Origin: Chamaea fasciata
Taxonomy: Eukaryota > Chordata > Aves > Passeriformes > Sylviidae
Direction: 5' to 3'
Length of the DNA: 64,000 nt
Assembly: GCA_029207755.1 (NCBI GenBank)
Contig: JARCOQ010000004.1
Coordinates: 38,018,685 to 38,082,684 of the forward strand
In this document: one piece after another, positions 38,340 to 52,129 of the stretch
Position numbering within the stretch: the first letter of the stretch is position 1
Layout of the letters: each line of letters begins with the position of its first letter
The notes under the pieces: model-generated
What the model was told of the DNA's origin: nothing
The model's input: the letters and a program-made list of their open reading frames with translations, nothing else
Database searches by the model: none
Made by a program: the position numbers and the translations under genes

Positions 38340-39650
38340 TGACTCTTGTGATTCCAGTGTTGGAATGGGTGGACACAGACTGTGTAGGAAGGACAGGCAG
38401 TGGAAATGAGGAGTGCCTCTCTTCATGTTGATGACCTGATGGAGTACATGCAGCTCTGTCTGGGGATGGATGCGGGATCAGCTGAGAACTTATGGGTCAG
38501 GATTAAAAAGAAGGCAGAGACAGGTGACATAATAGTGCTGCCTGACCAGCAAGACCAAGTAGATGAGGCCATCTATAGGTAAAGAGGAGCAGCCTCACAC
38601 TGAGAAGCCCTGGTTCTCATGGGGCAGTCCAAACACCCTGACATCCTCTGAAGGGCCAGCACACCAGGGCACAGGCAATCCAGGAGGGTCCCAGCATACA
38701 CTGATGACAACTGCCTTCTCCAAGTGAGAGAATGGCCAATAAGCAGAGGTGCTGTGCTGAAATTTGTTCTCACCAACAAGGAGGGGCTGACAAGGAGGGT
38801 GAAGTTCAAGAGAAGCCTGGGCTGAAGTGGCCATGAAATGGTGCAGTTCAAGACCCTTGCAGCAGTGAAGGGACAAGAAGCAAGCTCACTGCCCTGGACT
38901 TTAGGAGTCATACATCCTTACAAAAAGAAAGTCTAGCAAAAATTCCAGGAGTCCTGTGTATATGAACAAGAAGCTCCTGGAAAAGCTCTAACACAAAAAG
39001 GAAACCTACAAACCACAAAAAGAGGACAGAAACAGGGATAATAGGGGAAACAGGGGAACCTGTGGAAAATATGGGTTAGGAAACCTACAGCCATGGTAGA
39101 ATTAAACTTTGACAAGGGCATCAAGAACAAGAAGAAAAATTCCTACAGGTGTGCTGGTGGTAAAAGGATGAGTAGAGGAAATGGTGAATCCACTCTAGAA
39201 GGCAATTGGAGACCTGATTACCTGGGATATGAAGAAGACTGAGCCACTCAACAAAATTCTGCCTCAATCTTCACTGACAAGTACGCTAGCCACACCACCT
39301 GAGTTGCACAAGGAAAAGGCAGCAGCTGGGAGAATGAAGAGCTGTAGAATATCAAGTTCAAGACCATCAAAGGGAGATGAAGGTGCACAAGTCTTGGTAC
39401 CAAATAATATTCATCTAGAGATCCCAAAGAAACTGGCAGATGAGATGTCTGAGCCACTATTCATCAGGTTTGAATGGCTAGTCAGGGTACAGTCTGGTGA
39501 AGACCTCACTCACTGAAAAGGTCCCTTTTTAAAAAGGGAAAAAAGGAAGACCCAAGAACCAGTTTTGAGTCCCACCTCTGTGCCCAGCAAGATCATGAAA
39601 CAGATTCTCCTACATGTTAAAGGAAGTAATAATTTACAGTCAAGAACACT
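38340..39650 (+). mobile_element. CR1 LINE, 5'/middle fragment lacking its 3' end
   Basis: Matches the endonuclease side of CR1 ORF2 rather than the usual 3' tail: 'tgcagctctgtctggggatggatg', 'tgggtcaggattaaaaagaaggcagagacaggtgacata', 'gaagccctggttctcatggggcagtcc', '...caccctgacatcctctg', and further down 'aaattctgcctcaatcttcactgac'. It stops just before the LTR at 39670 with no CR1 3' terminus, so it was broken by deletion, possibly linked to the retroviral insertion. No intact frame remains. Confidence 0.82.
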
Positions 39651-39669
39651 TCTCTAAGGGCAAGTAATT

Positions 39670-40239
39670 TGTATTGGGTTGGGGTGAGCTGGAGTTCCTT
39701 TTTGCATAGCAGCCCTCACAGTGCTGCTCTCTGCATTGGTTGGAAGATGGTTGATAACACAGCAGTGTTTTGGCTGCTGCTGAGCACAGCAACAGCACAG
39801 CAACAGTGCTCCCTTGCCAACATTCTCCCCCTATCAAGGGGCTGGAGTGAGCAAGGTCCTTGGAGGAAGCACAATTAAGCTAACTGACCCAAATTAACCA
39901 AAGGGATGTTCCATACCAAATGACATCAGCTCAGATATAAGAGCAAAGGAAAGGGGAGGGAAGGAAGGCAGGCATTCATTATTTACGATATTTGCATTCT
40001 GGAGTAACAGGTACAAATGCTGAAGCCCTGCTTCCTGGGAAGTTGCTGAACATTGCTTGCTGATGGGAAGTATTATTTTTGCTCTTTTTTGTGCGTGCAC
40101 AAACTTTCTTGCTTCAGCAAACTGCCTTGTCTCAGGCTATGACTAATTTTCTTATTTTCTCTACCCTGTCTAGCTCGGAAGGGAAACAATAGAGCAGCTT
40201 GGTGGGCACATGGCATCCAGCCAAGGTCAACCCATTACA
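39670..40239 (+). mobile_element. LTR of a decayed endogenous retrovirus (left copy)
   Basis: Begins TGTATTGGGTTGGGGTGAGC and ends near '...gccaaggtcaacccattaca'. Inside are landmarks common to avian ERV LTRs: 'taacacagcagtgttttggctgctgctgagcac', 'gctaactgacccaaattaaccaaagggatgttccata', a 'tcagatataaga' TATA-like segment, and a pyrimidine-rich 3' part. Clear target duplications were not seen, and the right boundary is approximate. Confidence 0.7.
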
Positions 40240-41215
40240 ATCCTTTTTGATTCCCCAGGTTGGGCTTGAGGGGTTTGAGAAAATGGCAGATTTGATTGGG
40301 ATGTACTAGATTGAAATTACACTGCTAGTAGTGCTCAGCTGTAAATGAGCAGACTCCTGTGCTTGACATGGAGCTCTGTTTCTTCACTGAATATTAGAGT
40401 CTAGTGCTTGCCAGTGGCCACTTTTTTTTTTTGCTGTTGCTGTACTGCTAGTCACCTTCCTGTGCTCTGCCTGGGAACACTTTGTTTATAACCATGGTGA
40501 AGTGACTGTGCTGGCCAGTGGCCAGCGTGGTGCTGCTGCTGCTTTCTCTGCTGGGATACTGGACAGGATGGAGCTCCAGTATGAAGAGTTGAAGGGACTG
40601 TGGTGTGAATGAGACCATGATGGAGCAGAGATCCACCTGCAGCCCACAAAGGACTAGGATGTGGACAGTGATACTGATGGACTCTGGAAGGAACTCCTCA
40701 TTGTTAGCCAAGCTGAGAACAGGGGAAGGGCTCACTGCAGGGTCAAACCAGATAACTTGGTCTGAAAGGACCAGGGGTGGAGATTGTAATGGATATAGCT
40801 TTAAATTATTGTAAACCATGATCTGAGTTGCATGTTTCAAGACTTATGACAAGAGAAACTACCCAAACCAATGGAGGAGAAGCCTTGCAAGAAGCAATTG
40901 CAGTGCAGCAGTGACCAAATCTGACATAATTCTGGTGGTCAGAAAGTCCATGCAACACACCAGCTCTTCTGTCCTGAGGGACCCCCATAGCATACGGAGC
41001 CCAAACTCATGGACTAATTTAATTCGACAGACATTTGGTGGATATTTTATGCACATTTTTCAGGGATGGTCCTAGACTAGGAGAGGAATATGTGTGTATA
41101 TTATATAAAAGAATAAGAAGTGGGGTGGTCATTACTTGGATTGTGTGGGACCTGTGCATGAGGCAAATCATATGGAGTAAGGAGAGGATGCGCTGGTTTC
41201 AGCTGGGACAGACAT
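40240..41215 (+). mobile_element. Endogenous retrovirus internal remnant
   Basis: Follows the LTR directly. It holds the degenerate 'gatccacctgcagcccac' type repeats, a purine-rich 'aggggtggagattg' stretch at about 40771-40788, and '...aagtggggtggtcattacttggattgtgtgggacctg', which recur in the internal part of avian ERV copies. It ends with 'gatgcgctggtttcagctggg' (about 41188-41208), which looks like the first bases of a truncated second LTR. No gag, pol or env frame survives; most of the internal region is deleted. Family placement (ERVL- or ERVK-like) is from memory of typical bird elements and is tentative. Confidence 0.6.
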
Positions 41216-44200
41216 TAGGTTTAGAAAACCTGCTTTAATTTACACTGATGTCAATCTTATGTACCCTAAAGAACACACTCTAGTAAATTGTGCAAATCAA
41301 TATCTTGAGATATTGTGACAGGACACTACATCTGTACGAGATAGGTTCTGTATACAAACTGTAGTCAGCATTTCTCATCCAACAAGTTTCCAGCCTGGTT
41401 GTACTGGTGCAGGTGAGTAAGAAAATATTGCAATTCTTTTCTTTCTTTTTTTTATTTCTATTTTATTTTATTTCTATTTCTGCATTCTCTATTATTATTT
41501 AATAGTGCTTTTCTAGGAATTAACTGAAGCATACAGTGATGTAATTTTCTTTCTGAGATTCTGTGAGCACAAAATGAAGGTGTATCAAGCTTCTCAAGGA
41601 CTAAAAAGAGTCACTGTTGACCAGAGCCAGCAAAATGCTGTAGAGATTGTCCAGATGATTAGTGGAGACCCTAGCTCAGGTGAAAATCAAAGCACATGCT
41701 CATGTGAGGCATTTCAGCAGTATCATCCATGAAAAAAAATAGATGTTTAAGTGACTAATCATGTTTATTCTTACCAAATGGCATAAGCATGAGGTGTTTC
41801 CTTCTCAGCAAAGTCAGAGGCAAAAGCCCCATCAAGAACAGATCATGTCAAGGCCAGTGACTAGAGAGCGCACTGACAATTTGCTTCAAAGAGTGTTCAA
41901 ATCAGACTCTGGAGGTTTGTGCAAGTCCCCAGATGGCAGGGCACTATTCACCATGTCATTACTCTGGTTTTAGACATCTAAATCTGTTGAAATACAGTTT
42001 TGAACCTCTACAAGCTATGTAATTCAGCAGTGAGAAAATCTTAGATCTTTTGTGGCTTTTTCCCCTTATTTTAACATTTTACTCAGTTAGACTTTGTGAT
42101 GAACCTAAAATCTTTATTTGTCTCAACTAATTTACAGCTTAGTCTCTTGTAAGAGATTTACTCCTGCTAATTTTCCTTTTTCTTCTCTTATAATTTAGTT
42201 TTTAAAAATACTAGACATATTTTTCAACCAAAAAGATCGACTTTTGATGAGATGAAACTAGAAAAGATTTTTTTTTTTTTGTATTTTTGTACTAATATGC
42301 CACTCTTTCGGGGGTTAATTTTTAAAGTCAAAATTTCATTGGCATAATTATATAATGCAGATGAGAAAAAATAATACAAAATTCCATTTTTTTATGATAA
42401 TGGTTAAACACTGAGATATACATCGATAAACATAGATATATAGATATAACTCAAATTTCAGTGTCTATATGAATGAACTAACATCATCACTTTATCTTTT
42501 TTGTATTCTTTCTGTACAGTAGGAAACAAAGATGGTCCTCCATCAGCAGGAGCCCTATCGGTGTGTACAATTATTGACAATAGTTTCGCTACTCATTGGT
42601 TTTACATTGACCATTAAAAAATAATTTATTCATATATACACACATAATTTGCAACCTGGATTCTGTGCCTGCTAGAGTAATTAAATCACTACTGTCAGCA
42701 GGTCAATCAAACCTGTACAAGGCACACAGATAGTGCAAGATTGCCAGTAACCAACATTCAGTTGTTTTTGTAGAGGGTATGCTCAAGAAACTGCTGTCTT
42801 CCTAATTGCTAGAAAGCACCAGAACAAAACCATAACCAGAAGTTATGGCTTGTGCTCTATCTCTGGTTTCTCATGATTTAGACAGCAAAAAATCTAGCAC
42901 TTAGGTTTTGTTTTGTCACAACAAAAAGTGTATGCATTTTGTATCATGGCTCTCTTTAAATATGCGTTTTTATTGTGAGTCAATGTAAAAAGGACAACCA
43001 TGACAAAATGGGTTTCAGATTTGTTCCCAGCTCATAACATTATGCCAGTTACATCATTAAACTGTACTGATCACTACTAGATATGAAAAGTTCACATATC
43101 GTAGTGTTTATACAGCATCCCACGATTTAAAAATGGAAGCTGACCTTCCTGTTTTTAACCACGCTGATCTGTCATGTGAGAGCTGTGCCACTCTTGTAGA
43201 GGTGCCAAGCGTAGCTAAGTTACTCATTGCCTTGTGAGCCAAGACTGCTGGACTGTCTGTGCCCCAACAGAGATCTCACCTAAATCAATTTTTGGTGAGC
43301 TAAGCATATGAGGACATTCTACAGAGAATTTCCATAGCAGAGGCATATGTGAGGGCAAATGAAGTCCTGTAGACACCTTTTTTTTGTTTTCAGAACAGAA
43401 GAGAGAGCTCACTCAAATGAAAATAGTGATTAAAATGCAGAATAGCCAGTGAGACTCACATGTTTATGTCCAGAGGCTCTTAACACCCACTGAAGCTAGT
43501 GGGACATAATCAGAGGAAGTTTCCAATGACATTCACATCTGATGACCCAAACATGGAGAGCACTGAATTAGGGGGCTCTCAGGAAAACATTGGCACTCAC
43601 TAGTATCACACTCCAGCATGAGTCACAAGTACTAAAACATGTGTAGGGAAGGCTTCTTGCAAGACTGAGGTCGCCTCTGGAAACCATTCCACCTACATTT
43701 TGAAATTTCCTTCTACCTCAAAGAATTCTTAAAATATTGTGTATGTCTTAATTCTAGGAGCTCATACAAGAATTCTGAGTTAAAATGTTTCCCCATGACA
43801 AAGGGGGAGGTCACCCATTTGCAATGGACAACCACCCCTCTTCCCAGCAATGTCAATATCCCTGACTATACATGAACATATTAGAAACATTTCAGACGAG
43901 TAAGCAGAAAACAGTATTTTTTAAAAGCATTGGGAAAAACTAGATCTCCTGTCATTTTTGCCATCCTCAAAAATATTCCTAAGACATTATTCAAAGTAAT
44001 ACTCCACTCTTCTTATGTTTTGCTATTTCAAAAGAGGTTTTGTACTTTTGCATAAATATAAATAAGAACAGCTCTCCTGGACTGGACTGAACATCCATCC
44101 TGCCTGTGGTTATAAACTTTATCGCCATGTAAGCACTTCCAGCTGTGGAAGACAGGCATCTCTGACTCTTCCCTCCTCACAGCCTCTAACCTTTTCCAGT

Positions 44201-44926
44201 TCACAGGGCTCCCAAACCTGATACAGTCACTGTGCATTAGCTGGTCCTCAGGAGAATGGAGAAGACTTTTTTCATTAATTAGTCCATCAACCCATGCATG
44301 ATTTAAGTGCCCTTTCACACCCTGCCCCCTATCAGCCTGATGAACCAGCAGCTCTGCTTGTTGATTCCTCCCAACATTCATTTTGGAAGAGACAGCGAAC
44401 AGATATCCCTGTCTGGTACATTGCATTCATGATTTGGCAGACCCCTGAGGAAAAGCCTCACCAGCTTTCCCAGGTATCTCAGCCATGACCAGCCTCTGCA
44501 GAGCCCTGCCACTGACCATGCCATGCATGCCATACACAGGCCAGCTGAAGGTTTATCATTGAGGAACTAGTGCCAGCTTTTCCTGAGGTAGTAACAGTGA
44601 GATCCTGTGGGGACACAGTAGGATAACTAACCAAAAGTTACAGTGAGAAAGACCTGCTGAAAGGTGAAGCAGGGGCTGTTTGGACCCTTGGGTTCTCTCT
44701 GTAGTGATAAGTGGGATTCCCAATATAAAAGTCACACATTGCCACTTGGAATTAAGAATATGGCTCTTGTTTGTTACTTTTGTTTATTTCTTCATTCTTG
44801 ATACCTTTATGCTTTCACTAGCTGTTAGAAAGTAGGAGAAAACCCCAAAACCAGCACCTACATGGACTATTGGGCAATGTTCTTTTCTTCTACAAGAGGT
44901 GAGGAGGGGTTTGGCTTATCATGAGC

Positions 44927-44927
<1 letters not shown>

Positions 44928-44973
<46 letters not shown>
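44928..44973 (+). repeat. Poly-A tract, 46 bases
   Basis: Uninterrupted A run bounded by 'tgagcc' and 'gcgct'. There is no recognisable retrocopy body to its left and no flanking duplication. Confidence 0.95.
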
Positions 44974-44974
<1 letters not shown>

Positions 44975-47900
44975 CGCTAAAACAATTTGGTTCACCCTGT
45001 GGCATTCATGTGCGCAGGCAATGGGATTTTCTAAAACTCCTTTCTAAAACTCTGAGCCAGAGTATGCACACTGGAAAAAATCCTACTTAATAGGGCCTCC
45101 AAAGTTTTCTCTTCCTGCTGCTGCAATCTCTCCACTTTATATGGTCTCCCTGGCTAAGAGTCACTGACAGGGTACAAAAACAAGTTCCCTCTCTATTTGC
45201 ACACATAGATGCTGTCCCTGTGTATGCCTCAGGACCACAAAGATATTTTTTCAGACTCCAGAGGATCACTACACCATACACAAAAAATCTTTGAGCCATT
45301 CCAGAGATTAACTCTGCTCTCAAACACACAGAAGCCTGTCTCTGCTTCATCAGAGCTGGCACCTGTTGCAACTCCTTAAATAAAGTGTTCAACAATTCCA
45401 CGGTTGATTTTAAAACCAAGTCATCATAGAAAAATGAGAAGTCAGGTGCTCAAATCTGTGTCAGAATTTCAAAACAAATATCAAGCAACACAAGAAATGA
45501 CTCATTCATATTATTACAGGGCTTCTCATTGGTGTAGCTGGATGAAGTGAACAAAAGCAGGAAGAGAAGCATGAGCTGCTTTCCAACTATTTTTTCAATT
45601 CAGACACAATAGGAGTGTCTGCTCCATCACATGGGAAGCTGCCATCAGAGCCACATCTTGTGGGATCTTCCCCACCAGTAAGAAACCAGCCTCTCTGACA
45701 AACTACTTCCCCTATTTGCTCTGGATTACACAAGAAATTAATCAGATGCTTATAACACTGTGGCTGGAAAGCCTGAGAATTTTTTATTGTGCTTGGGAAA
45801 AAAAAAAAGAGAACAGTGAATGAATTTAGCACAATAAGGTCTTCTAGTCCCTTTGACACTTTTTTATTTCTCATTTCCAGATGATATTCTAGACTTGCAA
45901 TGTCAGGTAGCCAAGGACGTGTCAGGTTTCCTACCAACCTGTTTTTAAACAAAGGGACTATATTTCCCTGGAACTGATATCAGAAGGAGTTCTCAATTAG
46001 TCTGCATATTAAATAAACCTGGTGGGGAAAGTACTGAAAATATGTGCTTTCCACACACTCTTTACCTATTATGCCTTTGCTAGCAAAATACGTATTTTCA
46101 TGCTAAATTGCTAAAGCCGAGCTCAGTATTAGCCTGGAGAAAAGTATGGTCACTGCTGTCATCCTTCCCTCCCTCTCTAGACCATGTCACTCTGGCTGCA
46201 GGCTCTCTGGGAGTATTGGATAGGATAAGGCAGAGGCACCAGTCTTTTGTCCCTGCTTTGTATCAGGGGCGAGCTTAAAGTAAAACTGAATGATAAATTC
46301 AGAACTATCTCCAAAACAAGTTATTCATTAGCAGCTAAAAGAAGAGGAAAAGCTAAGATGTTTGACTGCATGATATAGACAAGAAAAGGGCTCTGGTTAA
46401 GTCACTAGACTTGTGATTTAGTTTAGCTGAAAAGTTAGTCCAGCTGAATTAAGCAAAACTAATTCATTTGACAGGAGCTGAAGATTCTGTGCATACAGCA
46501 ATCTGTCACTCATTCCATTAAGCCTGGTACTGCAGGACAGGACACCACAAGCAACCAGGGCTCGGGCAGTAGCTCTTGTTCTCAATACACCTGAGGTTGA
46601 AAATTCTACTCCGTGAAAAGTCCAATTTCCCTCTTTGTTAAGTATTCATGTTGAATATGGCTAATAGATTTGTGGTCATATGATGCACCTTTTTCTTCTT
46701 GTGTTCTGTTCAGTGTGATTCTTAGACTAGCAATTTTGGTTTGCAGACCTGATAGCCTTTAGTAAATTATTTTCAGAAAGCCTGAAGAACCCACATGATC
46801 TTGGATTTATTCACTAGATCTACAGCTATCTGATTTAGACACTCTCTGCTAAGATAAATGAGGGATAGTGGTTTATAATGTGCCAAATGTTATGACACAG
46901 AAAACTTCTGCTAAAAATATGCTTGAAGCAAGCCTTCTAATAATGTTCTTAGAACACTGTCTGGTTTCTCTGAGATAAAGCCCTTACTTCTTAGGCAGAA
47001 GACAGAGTGCTCTGATTTTATGCTGTAGTGTGGTCTGTAAGAAATCCCCACCTACTCACTAGATTAAATAAGAAGAAGAAAAATTACAAGGAGGGTGAAG
47101 TTGATAGCAATATTATATTGTTGAGATACTGTTGTGAAGGACGTAAATTGAAAAAGACGGCAAAATGCCGCATGGTGCTCTAGGCACAGGCATGAGGAGC
47201 ACACAGATTCGTCCTAGATACCCGTGTAGTTCAGAATCCATCTTATTTTTCAGACCCTTTTCCATTGTCCCTTCCTGTGTAGGAAGACCTAAAATTTACA
47301 ACAGTACATGACATTTTTGAGACTGGGAAAAAACATATTAATAGTTTCATTTCACGCTGTCTTCCTTCCCTTTTAATAATAGCAAGAAAATACAGAAATT
47401 ATTAAGCCATACTTGTTTGCAGCTTCAAACAAACAAACAATTCCAGTGGTAAATAGATTTATGATTTTGCTTTCTTTTCATTCACCCAGACTCCTAAAGG
47501 AAATTATTCTTTTTATTAGTATTTTTTAATTGTCCTTTTTTGTGTTATATCGTTGAAATACTACCCATATGCAAAATTGCTCCATGCACTGACTCAGATA
47601 TCACAAATCAAAGTGTATCTTCATTTCTTTGTTTTTATCAAGTCTGAGTTAATATAGGACTTACCCAAATTGTAAGTCTGTTTTAAAAATGGATATTGCT
47701 ACATCTCAAAGAAACCTTCAGTGATCATAAAAACAACTTGTCAAATTTTTCTGGATTGGATTTCACTGAAATCACAACAATCATTAAGGCTTTATGTATC
47801 TTGTAAGGCCACACAAGGTGCACTTCACTAAGACACTAGTAGGGAAGGGCAGTGATGCTCAGTGGTAACTCTACAGCACACCTGAGCCATACTGCATAAT

Positions 47901-50900
47901 AATCGCAATTCACAAAAGCACATCACAGGGGAGGGAGCTTTTCACACCCAAACAGTATGTTTATTTAATATCAAAGCAGCTCATCTCCTGCCTATCACAG
48001 TACCATTGACAAAGCAGTCACATCAAATGGGATCTAAAATAATACATTTAACTTAGCTCCATTTAAAAAATGAAACTGACTCAGAATGAAAAAATAAAAC
48101 ACTACAACCATTATTTAGAGAATGGCAATGCTGGATATGGGAACACGTAGGTGTTCTTTTAAGTCAGCAGAGAAGAGCAAATAAAACCACAAGGTATTCT
48201 TGTGAATTAGGAAACACAACACATTTCCTATCTTCTATTGTCAAGAGCCATCTGAAATGCCTTCTTGTATATATAGCTTCAGAGAAGAGTACCTTTGGAA
48301 AGTTTTTCTCTCAAGAACAGAATCACCTCACTTGGCAAATTGGTTTTCAACTACAGGACAGGTCTTAGAGTTGCTACATTGTTGTAAGAGTGGCAATCAT
48401 TTCACAGGTTTCCTGAATGAGGAGACAGACTGCTCTTCAAACTAGTACCCCTTGTATTTTTAGACGTTTACAGGTTTTCAGGTTACAAAAGATTATCTCA
48501 TTTCTGTGTTTGGAAACGTCAGACTTCATATTTCTTGTTGATCTTCTTTTCATCAAGCACATTCATCTGCTGAGAGGTCAAATCCATTTAAACCCATTTA
48601 AAGAATAAACAGAAATATTTGATTAAAAACTGTCCAAACAGATCACAGAAAAAAAAATTACTAGAGCAAGTGAATTATTACAAGATAAAATTGCACCTTC
48701 TGATATTAAAAATCAGTTGGATATTAGCTACAAAAAACTTTTCCAAAGCAGGTTCATTCATGTTTGTCCTTAAAAACAGTGGTGGACTGCTCCCTTCATG
48801 AGTTTCCCTACTTTGTGAATCCTGCCCAAAAGGTAGTCAAGCTAGGGACAGAAGGGACCACTGCAGTCCAGGCTGAAATCTGTCTCATAACTTTGCATAC
48901 TGTGTTTCAACCATTGTGTACCACATGCCTTTTTCTTAGCTGACAGAAATTCCATATTCTGATCTGCAGCCTGAAAGAAGAGGTGGACAGCACTTACTGA
49001 AGTCCCTGCTCAGAAAAGTGGTGAAAATTAATATGACTCTACAGACTGTCAAGGTTTACTTTAATAGTCTTCATTAACATAATGAGAGTGGCTATGCTAC
49101 ATGATATCCAGCCTCAGCCCAGCCTCCACAGCATCCTTGTTTCAGCTCTTCAGTTGCTGCGGCTCATGAAGATAATTTGCTTGCGAAATATTTTTTTGTG
49201 TCTTTGTTACAGCTTTTCTTACAGATGAGCTCTCTAATCTAAGCCACTGTATGATCTCACAAGCAGTTTGTATCTTTACAACTGAGAGTGTATGTAACTA
49301 AAAGGAGTTAACCCCATTCATAAAAGCAAATTTGGCATGGAAACTTATTTCGCCTCTGGCAAAGAAGGGTGAAGTTAGAGCTATTCAGATATAGGCTGAG
49401 AATAAAGGCAAGGGGTGACAGTCTTCAGAAACAGCGCCACTGCTTAATGAAATGCTTGCTAAGTTAAAGTTTCTTTACAAAAAGTGCCTTTGATTAAATG
49501 TTATTTTTCCCTTCTTTTCCAAACACTAGTTATGAAAACTTCATGCTATACAAAGGTAGCCATGATCAAGTGGCTAAAGAACTACATAATATATTTCTAT
49601 TTTTTACTGGGAGTCTGTAACAGGTGGTATAAAAAAAGAAGAACAAAACTTAAAATGTGATGTGATTACATACTTCTAAAGAACCCCATCAGTTACAATC
49701 AGCTCCAGTCAACAAGCTGAAAAACGTTCTACATGTCTTCTGGAAATGGGTACATGTTTCCTCAAGTGGCAAAGCTGAATAGTCTCAAGGACTTCAACAA
49801 TATGACTCTCTGGGAAGAAAAAAAAATCAGCTGGATGGTGTTTTTTAAGTTGAAAACACAGTGTAAAGTTGTTGAAATGTTTAAACTTCTTCTAAATATC
49901 ACACATAGGACAGGGACGGAAAAATAAACTCCAGTTGATCAATCATTTATTTACTCTGCAAGAAAGAGAACTGCTAAATAAAAAAAACAGTGAGAATCAC
50001 AGTAGAAAAGCAATAAATCAATGAGTAGCTTCTTAAAGAGGAAAATAGCTACACAAGCTAGCACTACAATTTGAGGGTTTGACCTCAATTACCGTCTCTG
50101 TCTACTGATCAGAAATTAAACCTTATAACACAGGTGCAATTGCAGAGAAAATGGGTGCTTCATATAACTGGTAATCCAGAAAATGTAACAACATTAAAGA
50201 ATTGTTTTTTCTATTGTTAGACATCCAGGGAAATCTCCTGCAGCAGTTAAAAATGTACTTGTGTTTTGTAACTATTTTTCTCCCAGTAGAGTGGAAGTGC
50301 AGTGATGAAAGTCACCAACTTTCCTGCCCTTCCTGTTCTAAATGAGTTATCTTTATCTTCCTCATCTTTACTCATACTTGCAACACCAAGTCCTTCTGAT
50401 GACAGACTAATTATCAGGACTATTGGGTAACGCATCTGCTTATTAGCACTGACAAGAACAGCAATGGTAATACAAAGAGCCTTGCTGTGCCCAAACAGAA
50501 CCTATTTCTTCTACTGTTTTTTAACCTTTCCAGACACTCAGAAAATCCAGCCTTGAGTGTGATAGTCTTTTAGTAAGTGGTTTCTTGATAAAAATGTATT
50601 TGATTTCATGTGGACTTTAGCTCTTACATTTCTCTTTCCATCATCCTTCTGGGATTTCAAGGAAATATATTATTAGCTTGTACTTAATTTATCTAAGCAT
50701 TGTTTTGGAAACCAAATTCATTGCAACTTACTTGAGCATTTTAACTTAGATTTCATTCTCAGCTTGGCTGGATATGGCAAATGCAACTAAATATGAATAA
50801 ACTGTCAGTAAGACAGCAGAAAACTCACATTATATGGGGATAGCTCATCAGAAGACTTTTGTTTGGTATTCCTGTCTCACAGATCAGTCAGGGAAAACAA

Positions 50901-52084
50901 AAAACCCAAGCTAATTATTCAGGGGACTAGAGAGATGCTTAGCTGGCAAATGGGTGTTCTGGTTGATGGTTGGTTGTTATCATTATAAACAAAACTGGAA
51001 AATGGATTACAGGAGCACTCTCCTGTCCATTCAAAATTGGTTTATCCAGCCACACAGTGTGGGTAGATCTACCTGTTTTTTCCTTATGTGTATGATTCAC
51101 AGCTCATGAGATTCCTTCAGCTAGAACAACCTTTTCTTGGCTGATGGCATTAAAGTTGGCTCTTCAGCTAAGAGAGGAATGTCCGGAAGTGGGCAGACCC
51201 TCTTTTAGATAATCCAGAGCTTTTGGGGATGATGGATCCCAGCCATTGCTGACCAAAACACACTACCTACCATGAATGTGAAGAGGAAGCATTGGTAGAA
51301 AGAGAGATCCTCGCCAATAATATAAACCCACATTCTTTCAGATCTTAACAGACTAGGCAAGTCCTTAAACGAGTATCTTGAAAATAAGAGGATATTATAT
51401 AGCAGGCACTTCCAGAGAGTGGCAAATTTGTCAAGAATATTTGGTTAGAGCATTACGATAGAATACAACAATATAAAAATACAAGAAGGTAGAGTTAGCA
51501 GATATTGTTTTTCATTACCTAGAAAATTTATCAGTTATTGTTTCTCAGTTTTAATATTTTGTGGGAGAAAAAATATTTGCAATCCTTAAATCTGTCAACC
51601 CTGAAAACAAATTTACTAGAGAAAAGTCCTTCCCAGTGCAGGGTAAATTTTTAAGGTACCTCAGACACATAATCCTTTAGAGAAAAAAGGTTCAATAAAC
51701 TAAAAAGAGATTATATTGTAAGCATTTTGATAGCATCACAAGTAAATGCTGCTCTACCAAGGTTTCTTTGGGCAAGCACTGCACAGGCCATAAAATTCCT
51801 TCCTTGAGGAGACTACAGATCAACTTCATTTACTCTTGAAAGCAATTGTGAGACACCATTGTTCTTTACACAGCTTAAAAGATGTGTACCTTAATAACCA
51901 GAGTAAATAAATAGATGATTTGGCAGTCCTTCCTTGTCCAGAAAGCAATAGAGTTGACTTTCAGGATATCCAACTTAGAAATATAATGGGGTGCACAAAA
52001 ACGTAATATTTTCACGTAAGTTTAAGTATCTTAATAGCATTCAATTGTAATGAATGTTTTTCTAATAATTAGTCTAAATCTATG

Positions 52085-52086
<2 letters not shown>

Positions 52087-52127
<41 letters not shown>
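52087..52127 (+). repeat. Poly-A tract, 41 bases
   Basis: Uninterrupted A run between 'ctatgat' and 'gatgagg'. As with the other tract, no retroposed gene was identified next to it. Confidence 0.95.

Positions 52128-52129
<2 letters not shown>

Noticed and set aside
44899..45090. Frame containing a long poly-lysine run
   Set aside because: The lysines are simply the translation of the 46-base poly-A tract.
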